The notes: generated from the sequence alone by a model not told the origin. Counted from the first letter of the stretch, positions 16,587-25,262 are shown. The stretch: 64,000 nucleotides of DNA from an uncultured Lachnospiraceae bacterium (GCA_910577785.1 CAJTNT010000013.1:1-64000); one strand, 5' to 3'. Numbers and translations: made by a program.

Positions 16587-17279
16587 CTGGCAGAGATATC
16601 GTACCGTAAATATCATCCTCTATTTCATACATTTGAAAAATAGCTGCCGCAATCCCACTAGCATTAAAAACCAAATAACGATAGTGTAACTTTACCTGAA
16701 GATTTTTTAAAAACGAATAATGTAGAACATTTGTTCTTATGATACAGAATTTATAGAAGTATAAATGACAGGAACTGTAACATTTCTCAATTTGTAGCGG
16801 AGGAAGGGGAAGGCTGCATAAAGAAACCCTAAAGGAACGCCAGTACTTAGCGAGGTATTTTCGAGCTTAGTACTGCTGCGTTCCGATCGGAGCGGGAGCG
16901 CGTTTCTGTTGCAGCCTTCCCCTTCCTCCGCGATTCGTATGGCCATTTTTATTTTTCCACATCCCATGCCCCCTCAATTAGGATCCCCAGGAAAAGTTAC
17001 ACTATCATCATAAATCTTTCTGGCGATGTGATTCAAGCGATTGCACAAAAATATAAGAATGTGCGGAAAGGCATAGGTGATATGATGAGAGGCGCATTAA
17101 TTGATACAAGCGCAAGGCGCATTTTAAACCAGGGAATAAAACAGGGAATAACGGAAAGCAACACGAGAACCGCACTTAATATGCTGAAAAGAGGAAAAAT
17201 GATGATTGAGGAAATTTCAGAAGATACAGACCTTAGCGTTCCAGAAGTAGAGCAGCTTGCCAAACTCCAGACAGTGTAA
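16587..17279 (+). pseudogene. Decayed duplicate of the Rpn gene
   Basis: 16587-16678 resembles the upstream region of the first Rpn gene (15408-15505), and 17017-17279 matches its last 260 bases, including the IEEI-ED-DLSVPEVEQL end and stop. About 720 bases that should lie between are missing and replaced by the 327-bp element at 16680-17006. The Gln-Gly-Ile tract has two units here against four in the intact copy. An 83-codon frame (17028-17279) remains open, but it is only the C-terminal end and is probably not a working protein. Confidence 0.8.
16680..17006. mobile_element. 327-bp MITE-like element with terminal inverted repeats
   Basis: The ends are perfect 14-bp inverted repeats (16680-16693, GATAGTGTAACTTT, and 16993-17006). 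Inside, a second perfect 22-bp inverted repeat (16797-16818 with 16910-16931, purine-rich GGAGGAAGGGG core) encloses a third imperfect palindrome around GTACT. No transposase is encoded. It replaces the middle of the second Rpn copy. No target duplication is visible at its edges, which suggests that a deletion accompanied or followed insertion. The terminal sequence resembles insertion-sequence ends, so a full-length relative could exist elsewhere in the genome. Confidence 0.65.
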
Positions 17280-17375
17280 ATCTGTGAAACAATAGCAGAG
17301 GGAAACCAGAATTTCTAGATATAGGCAATACATTTCGGATGAACTTTTATCGTCCAACCGATATGCCATAAATAA

Positions 17376-17415
17376 CAGATACTCACGGCAGGGAATTATT
17401 TGCCGTGAGTATCTG
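17376..17415. terminator. Hairpin between convergent Rpn remnant and lactonase operon
   Basis: A perfect 15-bp stem (17376-17390 with 17401-17415) and a 10-base loop lie 66 bases beyond the lactonase stop. The flanks are only moderately T-rich, so termination is plausible on either strand but not certain. Confidence 0.55.
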
Positions 17416-17481
17416 CCTATCTGTTTCGTTCTATTCCCCTTGCCCGGACATGGAAGAGCGCTGTAAACCGCCGGCCGCGCG

Positions 17482-18552
17482 CTACGCCGTCCTTTGATCC
17501 ACCAGCTTATGGATGCGGATGCAGTTCGGCTGGTCAATCACAATCGGCTTCCTGTCCATCAGGAAATATTTATTCTCATAATCCACCTTAAAGGTTGTAA
17601 TCTCATTGGTATCGTGATTGAGGCTTACGAAATGCTGCCGGTCGGGGAAAATGGCGATAGTCTTCGGATAGTCGCCGCTGATGGCAGAGGCGCACATTTT
17701 CTCCAACATGCCAGTCTCTTGGTCAATCGTATAGATGACTACGGAGTTCACCCCTGCGTTGGAGCAGAACAAGAACTTGCCGTCCTCGCTGATCTCAATG
17801 TCGGAGGCGCCGCAGTTCCATCTCTCTTCTTCTACCACGGTTGGGATATTCTGGATTTTCTCAAATACAGGTCCCTGGGGGGCGCACTCATACTGGTACA
17901 CGTCAATGTCGTTGCTCTCCTCGCACAGTACATAGGCATAAGATCCGTCTGGCGTAAAACGCAGCATCCTTGGGGCGGACTCCAGATGCCCGCGGAGGAT
18001 ATCTGCAATTTTAAGTTTCCCTCTCTCGTAGTCAATCTGGTAAATCTTCACCTGGTCAAGGCCGCCGTCTACGGCACAGAGATATTTCTCCCACGGCGTC
18101 AGCTTCACACAGTTGACATGGGGGCGGTAGTTGCGCTCTGCAATGCTGCGGCCCATGCCGGTATGGAAAATGCCGTCCGAAATCTCCCCAATACTCCCAT
18201 CCTGGTTGAGGCTCATCATGGATACACGGCCATCGTGGTATCCGCCTACGAAAAGATAGCGGTTTGCTTTGTCCACGTCTACGAAGCAGCCACGCATGCC
18301 GCCAATCCACTTTTTGTTCATAAACTCCAGGTTCCCGTCAGGCAGGATGCGGAATGCCGCCACCCCTTCATCCGCAATCGAATACAGGAACCTCCCGTTG
18401 GCAGAGACGGTCAGATGGGAAGGGTTGCTGATTGGTACCACCGTCCGCTCCGTCATGCTGCCTTCTGCTACATCCAAATCATAAATATGGATCCCCACGC
18501 TGCTGCCATGGGTATACGTCCCCACATATGCCACATACCTGTCTTCACTCAT
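17482..18552 (-). CDS. Lactonase family beta-propeller protein (6-phosphogluconolactonase-like)
   Basis: 356 residues, the normal size of the seven-bladed lactonase family (YbhE/Pgl type). The start YVAYVGTYTHGSSVGIHIYDLD, the PHVNCVKLTPWEKYLCAVDGG motif, and the repeated LRFTPDGSYAYVLCE-type blades are typical. The family hydrolyses 6-phosphogluconolactone in the oxidative pentose phosphate route, though many members have other or unproven lactone substrates. It is cytoplasmic (no signal peptide). The first eight bases overlap the U32 gene upstream, so the two are co-translated. AGGAGG stands ten bases before the ATG. Confidence 0.85.
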   Translation of the reverse strand: MSEDRYVAYVGTYTHGSSVGIHIYDLDVAEGSMTERTVVPISNPSHLTVSANGRFLYSIADEGVAAFRILPDGNLEFMNKKWIGGMRGCFVDVDKANRYLFVGGYHDGRVSMMSLNQDGSIGEISDGIFHTGMGRSIAERNYRPHVNCVKLTPWEKYLCAVDGGLDQVKIYQIDYERGKLKIADILRGHLESAPRMLRFTPDGSYAYVLCEESNDIDVYQYECAPQGPVFEKIQNIPTVVEEERWNCGASDIEISEDGKFLFCSNAGVNSVVIYTIDQETGMLEKMCASAISGDYPKTIAIFPDRQHFVSLNHDTNEITTFKVDYENKYFLMDRKPIVIDQPNCIRIHKLVDQRTA

Positions 18553-19789
18553 TTGCCTGTTCCTCCTTTTGGTTCCTGCGCAAAATGTCGAACTTTGCCA
18601 GTTTCTGTCCTAAATCAACATACAAAACCTGTTTGGGATGCGGCGCTGACTCCATGGGTGTTCCCGCTTCATCCCAGATTCCCTTTACCGTCAATGGGAG
18701 ATTGCTCCCATCCGGTTTCATGGCTTCAATCACTTCTCCAACGGAAAATTTGTTCTTCTGCCGTATCCGGTACCATCCTTTGTCATTCTCCCCCTCCACC
18801 ATTCCCAGATACGTGGATTCCTTCACATAGGTACTCTCGCCGTAAATCTGCGAGAATTCGTCCGGCTTGCCAAAGAAAAAACCTGTGGTAAACAGCCGGT
18901 AGGTACATTGGGCAATCTGCTCTTGGTACCAGGGCAAATGGCTCTCATACGTCTCTCTGGATATAAAATAGTCGTCAATGGCCTTGCGGTAAGTCCTGGC
19001 CACGGTCGCCGCGTACAGCGCCGTCTTCATCCTGCCCTCAATCTTAAAGCTGTCAATCCCTGCCTCCACCAGTTCCGGGATATGCTCAATCATGCACAGA
19101 TCCCGAGAATTAAAGAGGAACGTCCCTCTGTCATTTTCATAGACGGGCAGATATTCCCCCGGCCGCGTTTCCTCAACTACGGCGTATTTCCAGCGGCAGG
19201 GATGGGTACAGGCTCCCTGGTTCGCATCCCGCCCGGTAAAATAATTGCTCAGCAGGCAGCGCCCAGAATAGGAAATGCACATGGCTCCATGGACAAATGC
19301 CTCAATCTCCATTTCCGGCGGGGCCGTCCTGCGGATTTCGGCAATCTCCGCCAGGGAGAGCTCCCTTGCGCAGACTACCCGCTTCGCCCCCAGCCCATGC
19401 CAGAACCGAAAGGTTCCATAATTCGTATTATTCGCCTGGGTAGAAATATGCACCTCTATCTCCGGGCAGATTTCCCGCGCCAAGGTAAATATCCCTGGAT
19501 CCGAGATAATCAGGGCATCCGGCTGCAGCTCTTTCAGCTCCATAAAATAATCCCGCACTCCCGGCAGATCTTCATTGTGCGCCAGGATATTGGCAGTCAC
19601 ATGAACCTTCGCCCCATGCGCATGGGCAAAAGCAATCCCCTCTGCCATGTCCTCCATAGAAAAATTCTTGGCCTTCGCCCGCAGCCCATAGGCTTCCCCG
19701 CCAATATACACCGCATCCGCCCCAAATATGACGGCCACTTTCAGCGTTTCCAGATTGCTTGCCGGCACCAGCAGCTCCGGTTTTTTCAT
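18545..19789 (-). CDS. Peptidase U32 family protein (TrhP/YrrO-like tRNA hydroxylation)
   Basis: 414 residues from the ATG at 19789 with GGGAGGG upstream. The U32 hallmarks are ELLVPASNLETLKVAVIFGA at the start, and AFVHGAMCISYSGRCLLSNY followed by NQGACTHPCRWKY, whose cysteines probably hold a cluster. In B. subtilis the U32 proteins YrrN/YrrO (TrhP1/TrhP2) make 5-hydroxyuridine in tRNA wobble positions, and their gene neighbours are yrrM (trmR) and yrrL. The same neighbours are found here (TrmR at 19830 and the MltG-like gene at 20492), which supports a role in tRNA wobble-uridine hydroxylation rather than proteolysis. Confidence 0.87.
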   Translation of the reverse strand: MKKPELLVPASNLETLKVAVIFGADAVYIGGEAYGLRAKAKNFSMEDMAEGIAFAHAHGAKVHVTANILAHNEDLPGVRDYFMELKELQPDALIISDPGIFTLAREICPEIEVHISTQANNTNYGTFRFWHGLGAKRVVCARELSLAEIAEIRRTAPPEMEIEAFVHGAMCISYSGRCLLSNYFTGRDANQGACTHPCRWKYAVVEETRPGEYLPVYENDRGTFLFNSRDLCMIEHIPELVEAGIDSFKIEGRMKTALYAATVARTYRKAIDDYFISRETYESHLPWYQEQIAQCTYRLFTTGFFFGKPDEFSQIYGESTYVKESTYLGMVEGENDKGWYRIRQKNKFSVGEVIEAMKPDGSNLPLTVKGIWDEAGTPMESAPHPKQVLYVDLGQKLAKFDILRRNQKEEQANE

Positions 19790-19829
19790 GCCTGTATCCC
19801 TCCCTCTCTTCCCCCATCGGAACGGCTCA

Positions 19830-20495
19830 TCAGCTGCCGCCATGTTCCCGCAGTCCTTGCTTCACGCTCACGGTTACCCCATCCCCAACTGGCAGGATAG
19901 AGGTAACTAAGCGCTCATGGTGTGTCAGCTCGTACAAGTAGCCGCGCATCCTCTTGTGGATGGTGCGATCCCTTCTACAGACCGCAAACCGCGACTCTAT
20001 CACTGTCCCATCCTGCAGCACGTTGTCAGATACCAGGAGCCCCCCCTCTCGGAGCAGACGCATCACTTCCGGCAGGAAATGAAGATACTGCCCTTTTGCC
20101 GCATCCATAAAAATAAAGTCATAAGGTTCCCGCAGCGTTTTCATCACCTGCGCTGCATCTCCCTCTAACAATTTTATCACATTCTCTTTCCCTGCACACA
20201 TAAAATTTTGCCTGGCAATGGGAATTCTTTTCTCATAATTCTCAATTGTGTCAATCTGGCATTCTGCCGGATTGTAATATTCCATCAAAAGCGCCGAAAA
20301 GCCCACGGCTGTCCCCACCTCCAGAATCCGCCGGGGACGGCTCATAGCCAGCAAAAACTTCAGCAAGCCTTGCGTCTCCCTGCGGATGACAGGCACGCGG
20401 GCACTTAGGGCTTCTGCCTCAATCTTAGACAGCAGGGGGGGGTTCTCCTGCTCCAAAGAATTGATATACGTAACAAAACGTTCGTCTACTATCAT
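19830..20495 (-). CDS. trmR: tRNA 5-hydroxyuridine methyltransferase TrmR (YrrM-like)
   Basis: 221 residues, class I O-methyltransferase. RILEVGTAVGFSALLM (about residues 55-70) is motif I; DFIFMDAAKGQY (about 126-137) carries the metal-binding aspartate of the catechol-O-methyltransferase-like group, and SDNVLQDG the second site. It would convert 5-hydroxyuridine in tRNA to 5-methoxyuridine using the product of the U32 protein downstream. The start overlaps the MltG-like gene by four bases (ATGA). Gene order mltG-like, trmR, U32 parallels B. subtilis yrrL-yrrM-yrrN. Confidence 0.88.
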   Translation of the reverse strand: MIVDERFVTYINSLEQENPPLLSKIEAEALSARVPVIRRETQGLLKFLLAMSRPRRILEVGTAVGFSALLMEYYNPAECQIDTIENYEKRIPIARQNFMCAGKENVIKLLEGDAAQVMKTLREPYDFIFMDAAKGQYLHFLPEVMRLLREGGLLVSDNVLQDGTVIESRFAVCRRDRTIHKRMRGYLYELTHHERLVTSILPVGDGVTVSVKQGLREHGGS

Positions 20496-20875
20496 TCTTC
20501 TGTATCCTCAGTCCCCTCGCCAGCCAACAGGCGGATCATTTCCACCGCGGTCTGGGAAGTATTCAGGGTATAAGTACCGGCTTTCAGCTTGCCCGCATAG
20601 GCGGACAGGCGCAGCTGTATGGCAAACAGAACCCCATTGTCCACCAGTTTCTTTTCCTCCAGCACACTGCCCAATTCCAAGCCAGACATCTCCTTTTCTA
20701 CCCGCACGGCCACATCCCGCCCCGGCGAGGCATCCATAGCGGGTTCGGTAAATACCCGGAAGCCCATCTCATAGGCAACCTCGCCAGCCTTCAGCAGCAC
20801 AAACACAATCAGCACCATAACCAGCACATTTAGGGAACTGCTCAATATATTCAGAGTTATCCTACTGTCCTTCAC
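20492..20875 (-). CDS. Short MltG/YceG-like membrane protein
   Basis: 127 residues if it starts at the GTG at 20875, which has AGGAGG ten bases before it; an upstream in-frame start lacks such a site. One membrane segment (LNVLVMVLIVFVLLKAGEVAY, about residues 11-31) is followed by a LysM-like region of the YceG N-terminus (SGLELGSVLEEKKLVDNGVL, KLKAGTYTLNTSQTAVEMI). The lytic transglycosylase catalytic domain is absent: full MltG is about 340 residues. Short forms like this are common in clostridia, so it is more likely a real truncated family than a broken gene. Translationally coupled to trmR. Confidence 0.75.
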   Translation of the reverse strand: MKDSRITLNILSSSLNVLVMVLIVFVLLKAGEVAYEMGFRVFTEPAMDASPGRDVAVRVEKEMSGLELGSVLEEKKLVDNGVLFAIQLRLSAYAGKLKAGTYTLNTSQTAVEMIRLLAGEGTEDTEE

Positions 20876-20964
20876 CGCGTCCCTCCTCCTAGCTCCCTGC
20901 CAACACCGCCCAAAAAGCAATACCGCGCGTCACCCACTGCATACTGTCCATGCAATCCCATACA

Positions 20965-21309
20965 CTAATACAGCTCAAATCCCAAGTCAAAATCCATTTC
21001 TGACATCAGGCTGTAATTGATATGCTGCACAATCCGGCAGATTGCAAGTTCAGCATCCAGGTACTGGTTGACATAAGGCTCCGCCCGCAGGGGGGCAAAT
21101 TCCCGTTCCAGGCGATCCGCCTCAGTAAACAGATCCACGTCCCTGCGTTTCTGAAGCTCAAAAATCTGCCTGCGGTACTCATTGACTGCCCGCTCTTTAT
21201 CCGGATCCTGGTGGATGATCTCATGCATCCTGCGGTACTCCCTGTACTCTTGGCTTTCCTTTACCCTTTCGACCAGGCCTGTGACAATTTCTTCCAATTG
21301 TTCGTCCAT
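20965..21309 (-). CDS. YlbF/YmcA family regulator
   Basis: 114 residues, all-helical and charged, with the Com_YlbF pattern: a first helix (IVTGLVERVKESQEYREYRRM), a break, QDPDKERAVNEYRRQIFELQ, and a final helix ending QYLDAELAICRIVQHIN. In B. subtilis YlbF, YmcA and YaaT form a complex that directs RNase Y and affects competence, biofilm and sporulation. Here it is followed by 655 bases of other genes and preceded by RNase J (19-base gap), a fitting RNA-decay neighbourhood. Confidence 0.85.
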   Translation of the reverse strand: MDEQLEEIVTGLVERVKESQEYREYRRMHEIIHQDPDKERAVNEYRRQIFELQKRRDVDLFTEADRLEREFAPLRAEPYVNQYLDAELAICRIVQHINYSLMSEMDFDLGFELY

Positions 21310-21328
21310 ACCTACCTCACTCCTGAAT

Positions 21329-22993
21329 TTATACTTCCATGATAATCGGCATAATCATAGGCCTTCTCTTCGTCTTTTTCCAGACGAATTCGCCTAATTC
21401 ATCCTTAATCTCTGTCTTAATGCGGCCCCAGTCTGTGATCCGTTTCTCCATACAGTAGCCCATTGTCTCATCCAGCAGCTTCCTTGCCTCGTCCATAAGG
21501 CTTTCAGACCCCCGGACATAGACAAAGCCACGGCTTACAATATCGGGACCTGCCAGTACCTGCCCGCTTCCAGATTCCAACGTCATCACGACAATGATAA
21601 TCCCATCCTCTGCTAAATGCTGCCTGTCGCGCAGGACAATATTCCCTACGTCCCCTACGCCTAGGCCGTCCACCAGGACATCCCCTACCGGAACCTGCCC
21701 GGTTACTTGGGCGCCGCTTTCATCCAGTTCCAATACATCCCCTGAGGAGAGGATAAAAATATGCTCCTTGTCATAGCCCAGCTCTTGGGCGATCGTCTGG
21801 TGGGCGCGCAGATGCTTGTACTCCCCATGAACCGGAATCGCGTACTTGGGCTTTACCAAAGAATAAATGAGCTTAATTTCTTCCCGGCAGGCATGTCCAG
21901 ATACGTGGGCATCCTGGAAGATTACCTCTGCGCCCTTGCGGAACAGCTCATTAATCACATTGGAAACGGCCTTCTCATTTCCTGGAATTGGATTGGAGCT
22001 GAAAATAATCGTATCATTGGGCTGGATGGTAACCTTCTTGTGGATGTTGGCAGCCATACGGGACAGCGCCGCCATCGACTCACCTTGGCTCCCGGTGGTA
22101 ATGAGGACGGTCTGCTCACTGGGGTAATTCTTCAGCTGCTCAATGTCAATCAGCGTGTTCTCTGGTATCTGCAGATATCCCAACTCCGTCGCTGTCGTGA
22201 TGATATTCACCATACTGCGCCCTTCTACGACTACCTTACGGCCAAACTTGTAGGCAGAATTGATAATCTGCTGTACCCTGTCCACATTCGAGGCAAAAGT
22301 CGCAATAATAATCCTTGTATTGGAATGTTCGGCAAAAATATTGTCAAAGGTCTTCCCTACCGTACGCTCGGAATTGGTAAAGCCAGGGCGCTCGGCATTC
22401 GTGCTGTCGCACATCAAGGCCAGCACCCCCCGCTTGCCAATCTCTCCAAACCGCTGCAGGTCTATGGCATCCCCAAAGACAGGCGTATAATCCACCTTAA
22501 AATCCCCTGTATGCACAACGATCCCCGCCGGGGAATAAATGGCCAGGGCAGCCGCATCCTGGATACTGTGGTTGGTGCGGATAAATTCCACCCGGAAACA
22601 GCCCAGGTTAATATGCTGGCCATATTTTACCACTTTGCGCTTTACCTTGGTGAGCATATTGTGTTCCCGGAGCTTATTGTCAATAATGCCGATGGTCAGC
22701 TTCGTCGCATAAATCGGCACATTGATCTCACGCATCACATAAGGAATAGCGCCGATATGGTCCTCATGCCCATGGGTAATAAAAAATCCCTTTACCTTCT
22801 CGATGTTATTCCGCAAATAAGTGATATCCGGTATCACCAGGTCAATGCCCAGCATATCATCCTCTGGGAAAGACAGCCCACAGTCCACCACAATAATACT
22901 GTCTTCGTATTCAAAGGCAGTAATGTTCATCCCAATCTGTTCCAATCCTCCCAGCGGAATGATTTTCAATTTTGAATTTTTTCCTTTCTTCAA
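21329..22993 (-). CDS. rnj: Ribonuclease J
   Basis: 554 residues starting at TTG 22993, chosen because AGGAGGTGCGAT directly precedes it; the ATG six codons upstream (23011) lies before the ribosome binding site. The metallo-beta-lactamase motif HGHEDHIGA, the beta-CASP region (NTRIIIATFASNVDRVQQI) and the late VHGEYKHL motif are present. RNase J processes and degrades RNA as a 5'-3' exonuclease and an endonuclease, and matures 16S rRNA. Only one copy is seen in the window. Upstream is the short tandem-repeat spacer, so it probably starts its own transcript with ylbF. Confidence 0.95.
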   Translation of the reverse strand: MKKGKNSKLKIIPLGGLEQIGMNITAFEYEDSIIVVDCGLSFPEDDMLGIDLVIPDITYLRNNIEKVKGFFITHGHEDHIGAIPYVMREINVPIYATKLTIGIIDNKLREHNMLTKVKRKVVKYGQHINLGCFRVEFIRTNHSIQDAAALAIYSPAGIVVHTGDFKVDYTPVFGDAIDLQRFGEIGKRGVLALMCDSTNAERPGFTNSERTVGKTFDNIFAEHSNTRIIIATFASNVDRVQQIINSAYKFGRKVVVEGRSMVNIITTATELGYLQIPENTLIDIEQLKNYPSEQTVLITTGSQGESMAALSRMAANIHKKVTIQPNDTIIFSSNPIPGNEKAVSNVINELFRKGAEVIFQDAHVSGHACREEIKLIYSLVKPKYAIPVHGEYKHLRAHQTIAQELGYDKEHIFILSSGDVLELDESGAQVTGQVPVGDVLVDGLGVGDVGNIVLRDRQHLAEDGIIIVVMTLESGSGQVLAGPDIVSRGFVYVRGSESLMDEARKLLDETMGYCMEKRITDWGRIKTEIKDELGEFVWKKTKRRPMIMPIIMEV

Positions 22994-23114
22994 ATCGCAC
23001 CTCCTAATCATAGACAGGCGCCCCCCGTCCTCACTTGCCTTGGGCTCCCGCCTATTTTTTCATATTTTATATCATAAATATTGTAACTGCCTAATACCAG
23101 CGCCATTACATGAT

Positions 23115-23210
23115 ATTCCATCTACAGCCATAGGCTTTCTATGGCCTTCACCGTTATACTTTATTCCATCCACAGCTACAGCCGTTCTATGGCCTTCACT
23201 GTTATTTTTC
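23115..23210. repeat. Two imperfect 48-bp tandem repeats
   Basis: 23115-23162 and 23163-23210 share the parts ATTCCAT, CAGC and TCTATGGCCTTCAC. They lie in the 223-base spacer between the DUF1292 gene and the RNase J start. No gene or terminator is apparent in them; they could be a remnant of intergenic repeats of the genome. Confidence 0.6.
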
Positions 23211-23216
23211 TATACT

Positions 23217-23477
23217 TTACATGGCAAAATCCACGTCATCCAGGATTTCCCCAAAAATCCGCGACAGATATTCCAGCTCTTCCTCCGATTCCACCATCTC
23301 ATACATGGCTTCTTCTCCCTTTGCCTGGGAAACGTCCTTTAAAATAAGAGCTTCGCAGTCACCTTCCTCTTCCTCTGCTACCAGAAGGTAATCTGCCCCA
23401 TTAATCCTAGTCTGCTCTAACACAAAAAACTCTATGCCCTCTCCGCCTTCGGGGGACTGAAAAAACACTTTCTCCAT
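23217..23477 (-). CDS. DUF1292 family protein
   Basis: 86 residues from the ATG at 23477, with GGAAGGAGAAG upstream; the longer frame upstream is a shadow of ruvX. DUF1292 features: FFQSPEGGEGIEFFVLEQTR, NGADYLLVAEEEEG, and a strongly acidic C-terminus. It is the third member of the conserved ireB-ruvX-DUF1292 trio (yrzL-yrrK-yrzB in B. subtilis). Function is unknown in the family. Confidence 0.85.
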   Translation of the reverse strand: MEKVFFQSPEGGEGIEFFVLEQTRINGADYLLVAEEEEGDCEALILKDVSQAKGEEAMYEMVESEEELEYLSRIFGEILDDVDFAM

Positions 23478-23527
23478 AACTTTGCTTCTCCTTCCTGCCC
23501 GCCCTGCCCCGGCATCTCCATATCCTG

Positions 23528-23977
23528 CTATCTCCGCGCATTCCCCTGCCCTGACTGGAATGCCAAGGAATCTAAATATCCCTGCAGAATCAATACGGCT
23601 GCAATCCTGTCCAGATGCTCCTTGCGGTCTTTTCGGGGGACGCCGCCCTCTTCCAGACTCCGCTCTGCCGCCACCGTTGTCAGACGCTCGTCCCACAGGA
23701 TAACCGGGAGGCCGCACCGCTTTTCCAACATGGCCTGGAATTCCTGTGTCTTCTGGCAGCGCTCGCCTTCTGTATTATTCATATTCTTTGGAAATCCCAG
23801 CACAATCTTCTCCACCTGGTACTCCTCTGCCAAGCTCTGGATCCTGGCTAACGTCTGGCGAAGTTTCCCTGGCGACTTCCTGACGATTGTCTCAATCCCC
23901 TGGGCGGTCACCAACAAGGCGTCGCTGATCGCAACGCCCACCGTCTTAGATCCAAAATCCAGCCCCATAATCCGCAT
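23528..23977 (-). CDS. ruvX: Holliday junction resolvase-like protein RuvX/YqgF
   Basis: 149 residues, RNase H fold. MRIMGLDFGSKTVGVAISD gives the first catalytic Asp, IVLGFPKNMNNTEG and LWDERLTT the middle motifs (Glu), and HLDRIAAVLIL the last Asp. YqgF takes part in 16S rRNA 5' end maturation and is proposed as a Holliday junction resolvase. Follows ireB by nine bases. Confidence 0.93.
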   Translation of the reverse strand: MRIMGLDFGSKTVGVAISDALLVTAQGIETIVRKSPGKLRQTLARIQSLAEEYQVEKIVLGFPKNMNNTEGERCQKTQEFQAMLEKRCGLPVILWDERLTTVAAERSLEEGGVPRKDRKEHLDRIAAVLILQGYLDSLAFQSGQGNARR

Positions 23978-23986
23978 ATGCGCCTC

Positions 23987-24250
23987 CTATTCCCAGGCAT
24001 TGTTCTTGATATACTGGCGCAGGACTTCCTCGACCAGCTCGTCCCGCTCTACCTTCATAATCAGGCTTCTGGCATTGTTATGGCTGGTAATATAGGTTGG
24101 ATCTCCAGACATAATATAGCCCACAATCTGGTTCACCGGATTGTAGCCTTTCTCCCGCAGTGCGCCGTATACGACTTCCAGCACTTGATCTACCTTTATC
24201 TGCTGCTCCTTTTCTACTTTAAAATACTGTGTGTTATTTTTATCTTGCAT
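23987..24250 (-). CDS. ireB: IreB family regulatory phosphoprotein
   Basis: 87 residues with the typical sequence NNTQYFKVEKEQQIKVDQVL, YNPVNQIVGYIMSGDPTYIT and SHNNARSLIMKVERDELVEE. In Enterococcus faecalis IreB is a substrate of the Ser/Thr kinase IreK and controls cephalosporin resistance. It heads the ireB-ruvX-DUF1292 operon; GCGTGAGAAA precedes the ATG. About 110 bases of A/T-rich spacer separate it from the peptidase gene upstream. Confidence 0.93.
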   Translation of the reverse strand: MQDKNNTQYFKVEKEQQIKVDQVLEVVYGALREKGYNPVNQIVGYIMSGDPTYITSHNNARSLIMKVERDELVEEVLRQYIKNNAWE

Positions 24251-24359
24251 TTTCTCACGCCCTTATTTTCTGCTCTTTCGTTCTGATTATGATTTGACAA
24301 AGATTCCTTTTCCTTATTCTAATATAAATGTCCCAAAAATTCAATCTCTATTTTTATTT

Positions 24360-25262
24360 TTAGCCCTTTGGCCTTTTCCATTTCACGCTGATTCCGTCCG
24401 CCTTCCACTGGTTTGCTTCTTCCGTGTAACCTTTCACTGTCAGATATTGGAACTGGTTGGACGTCTTCAGGGCATCATACACATAACGCAGGGGGATGCG
24501 GCTGCGGTTTTTATCCGGGTCGCCTGGCTCTGCCAAAAATACCGTCCCATCCTCCTCACGGTACAGCCAGATATTGACATAATGCCCTGGCGTATCCTGC
24601 CAATAGGCATCATCCTCATAACTGCTTACCAGCACAATCGCAGATTTGGCCTTTGCAATCTGCTTCTTGAATCTCTGAAAGCTGCCGGGCTTTTTGTACA
24701 GCTTGCAGGAAAACCCACAATTCTTCAGGGAATCCCTCATATCCCGCCAGTCAATGGCGCCAACCGCCCCAGAAGGGGAGTAATTCGAAACTGCTCTCGC
24801 ATAGTCATACATATCCAGGGGAGAGACTTCGTAAGGCGAGAGGGTGTTGTAAATATTTGCCATACAGCAGAGCCCACAGCCAAAGCCGCCAAAGGGATTG
24901 CCTTCCACCCGGAAACGGCACCAGGAGCCTGACCAGGGACGCCTGGCTTTCCAGGATTTGGGGCCTTGGAGGAAAGAATAGACCTCCTCATCCTCTAGGG
25001 CGAAGGCCTCTCTGAGCATCTGCCGGTCCTGCTTGGAAAGGCATTGGGAAAGCCAGCAGCTCGTCCCAGCATACAGGCTATCCCCCTGCCGCGGTACCGA
25101 AGGGGCTTCCTCCACCTGGGGCTGCGGCTGAAGCGGGATCTCTTCTGTCATTTCTTTCTCCTGGCTGCCACTTTGCCGGATACTCAGGAAAATCAGCGCC
25201 AGGAAGAGCAATAGGAGAAACGCCGGGAGGGCGCCCTGCCATGCTGTCCTATGTCTATTCAT
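24360..25262 (-). CDS. Membrane-anchored C39-like cysteine peptidase
   Basis: 300 residues from the ATG at 25262 with GAGAGG upstream. A single N-terminal membrane segment (PAFLLLLFLALIFLS, about 13-27) is followed by a Pro/Gln/Glu-rich linker (to about 60) and an exported domain. The Peptidase_C39_2-like triad can be placed: Cys129 in GGFGCGLCC, His227 in TPGHYVNIW and an acid in AEPGDPDKN (about 248). Such proteins cleave peptides or act on the cell wall outside the membrane; the substrate is unknown. A monocistronic position is likely. Could be an inactive binding homologue, since the GCGPT motif is altered to GCGLC. Confidence 0.7.
   Translation of the reverse strand: MNRHRTAWQGALPAFLLLLFLALIFLSIRQSGSQEKEMTEEIPLQPQPQVEEAPSVPRQGDSLYAGTSCWLSQCLSKQDRQMLREAFALEDEEVYSFLQGPKSWKARRPWSGSWCRFRVEGNPFGGFGCGLCCMANIYNTLSPYEVSPLDMYDYARAVSNYSPSGAVGAIDWRDMRDSLKNCGFSCKLYKKPGSFQRFKKQIAKAKSAIVLVSSYEDDAYWQDTPGHYVNIWLYREEDGTVFLAEPGDPDKNRSRIPLRYVYDALKTSNQFQYLTVKGYTEEANQWKADGISVKWKRPKG

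Noticed and set aside
17028..17279. 83-codon frame as an independent small gene
   Set aside because: It is the 3' end of the decayed Rpn duplicate; it starts without a ribosome binding site and lacks the nuclease domain.
17494..18891. 465-codon plus-strand open frame opposite the lactonase and U32 genes
   Set aside because: It is antisense to two genes with clear family motifs and has no ribosome binding site or recognisable domain; it is a coding shadow.
21761..22975. 404-codon plus-strand open frame opposite RNase J
   Set aside because: Antisense to a fully conserved RNase J; no motif of its own.
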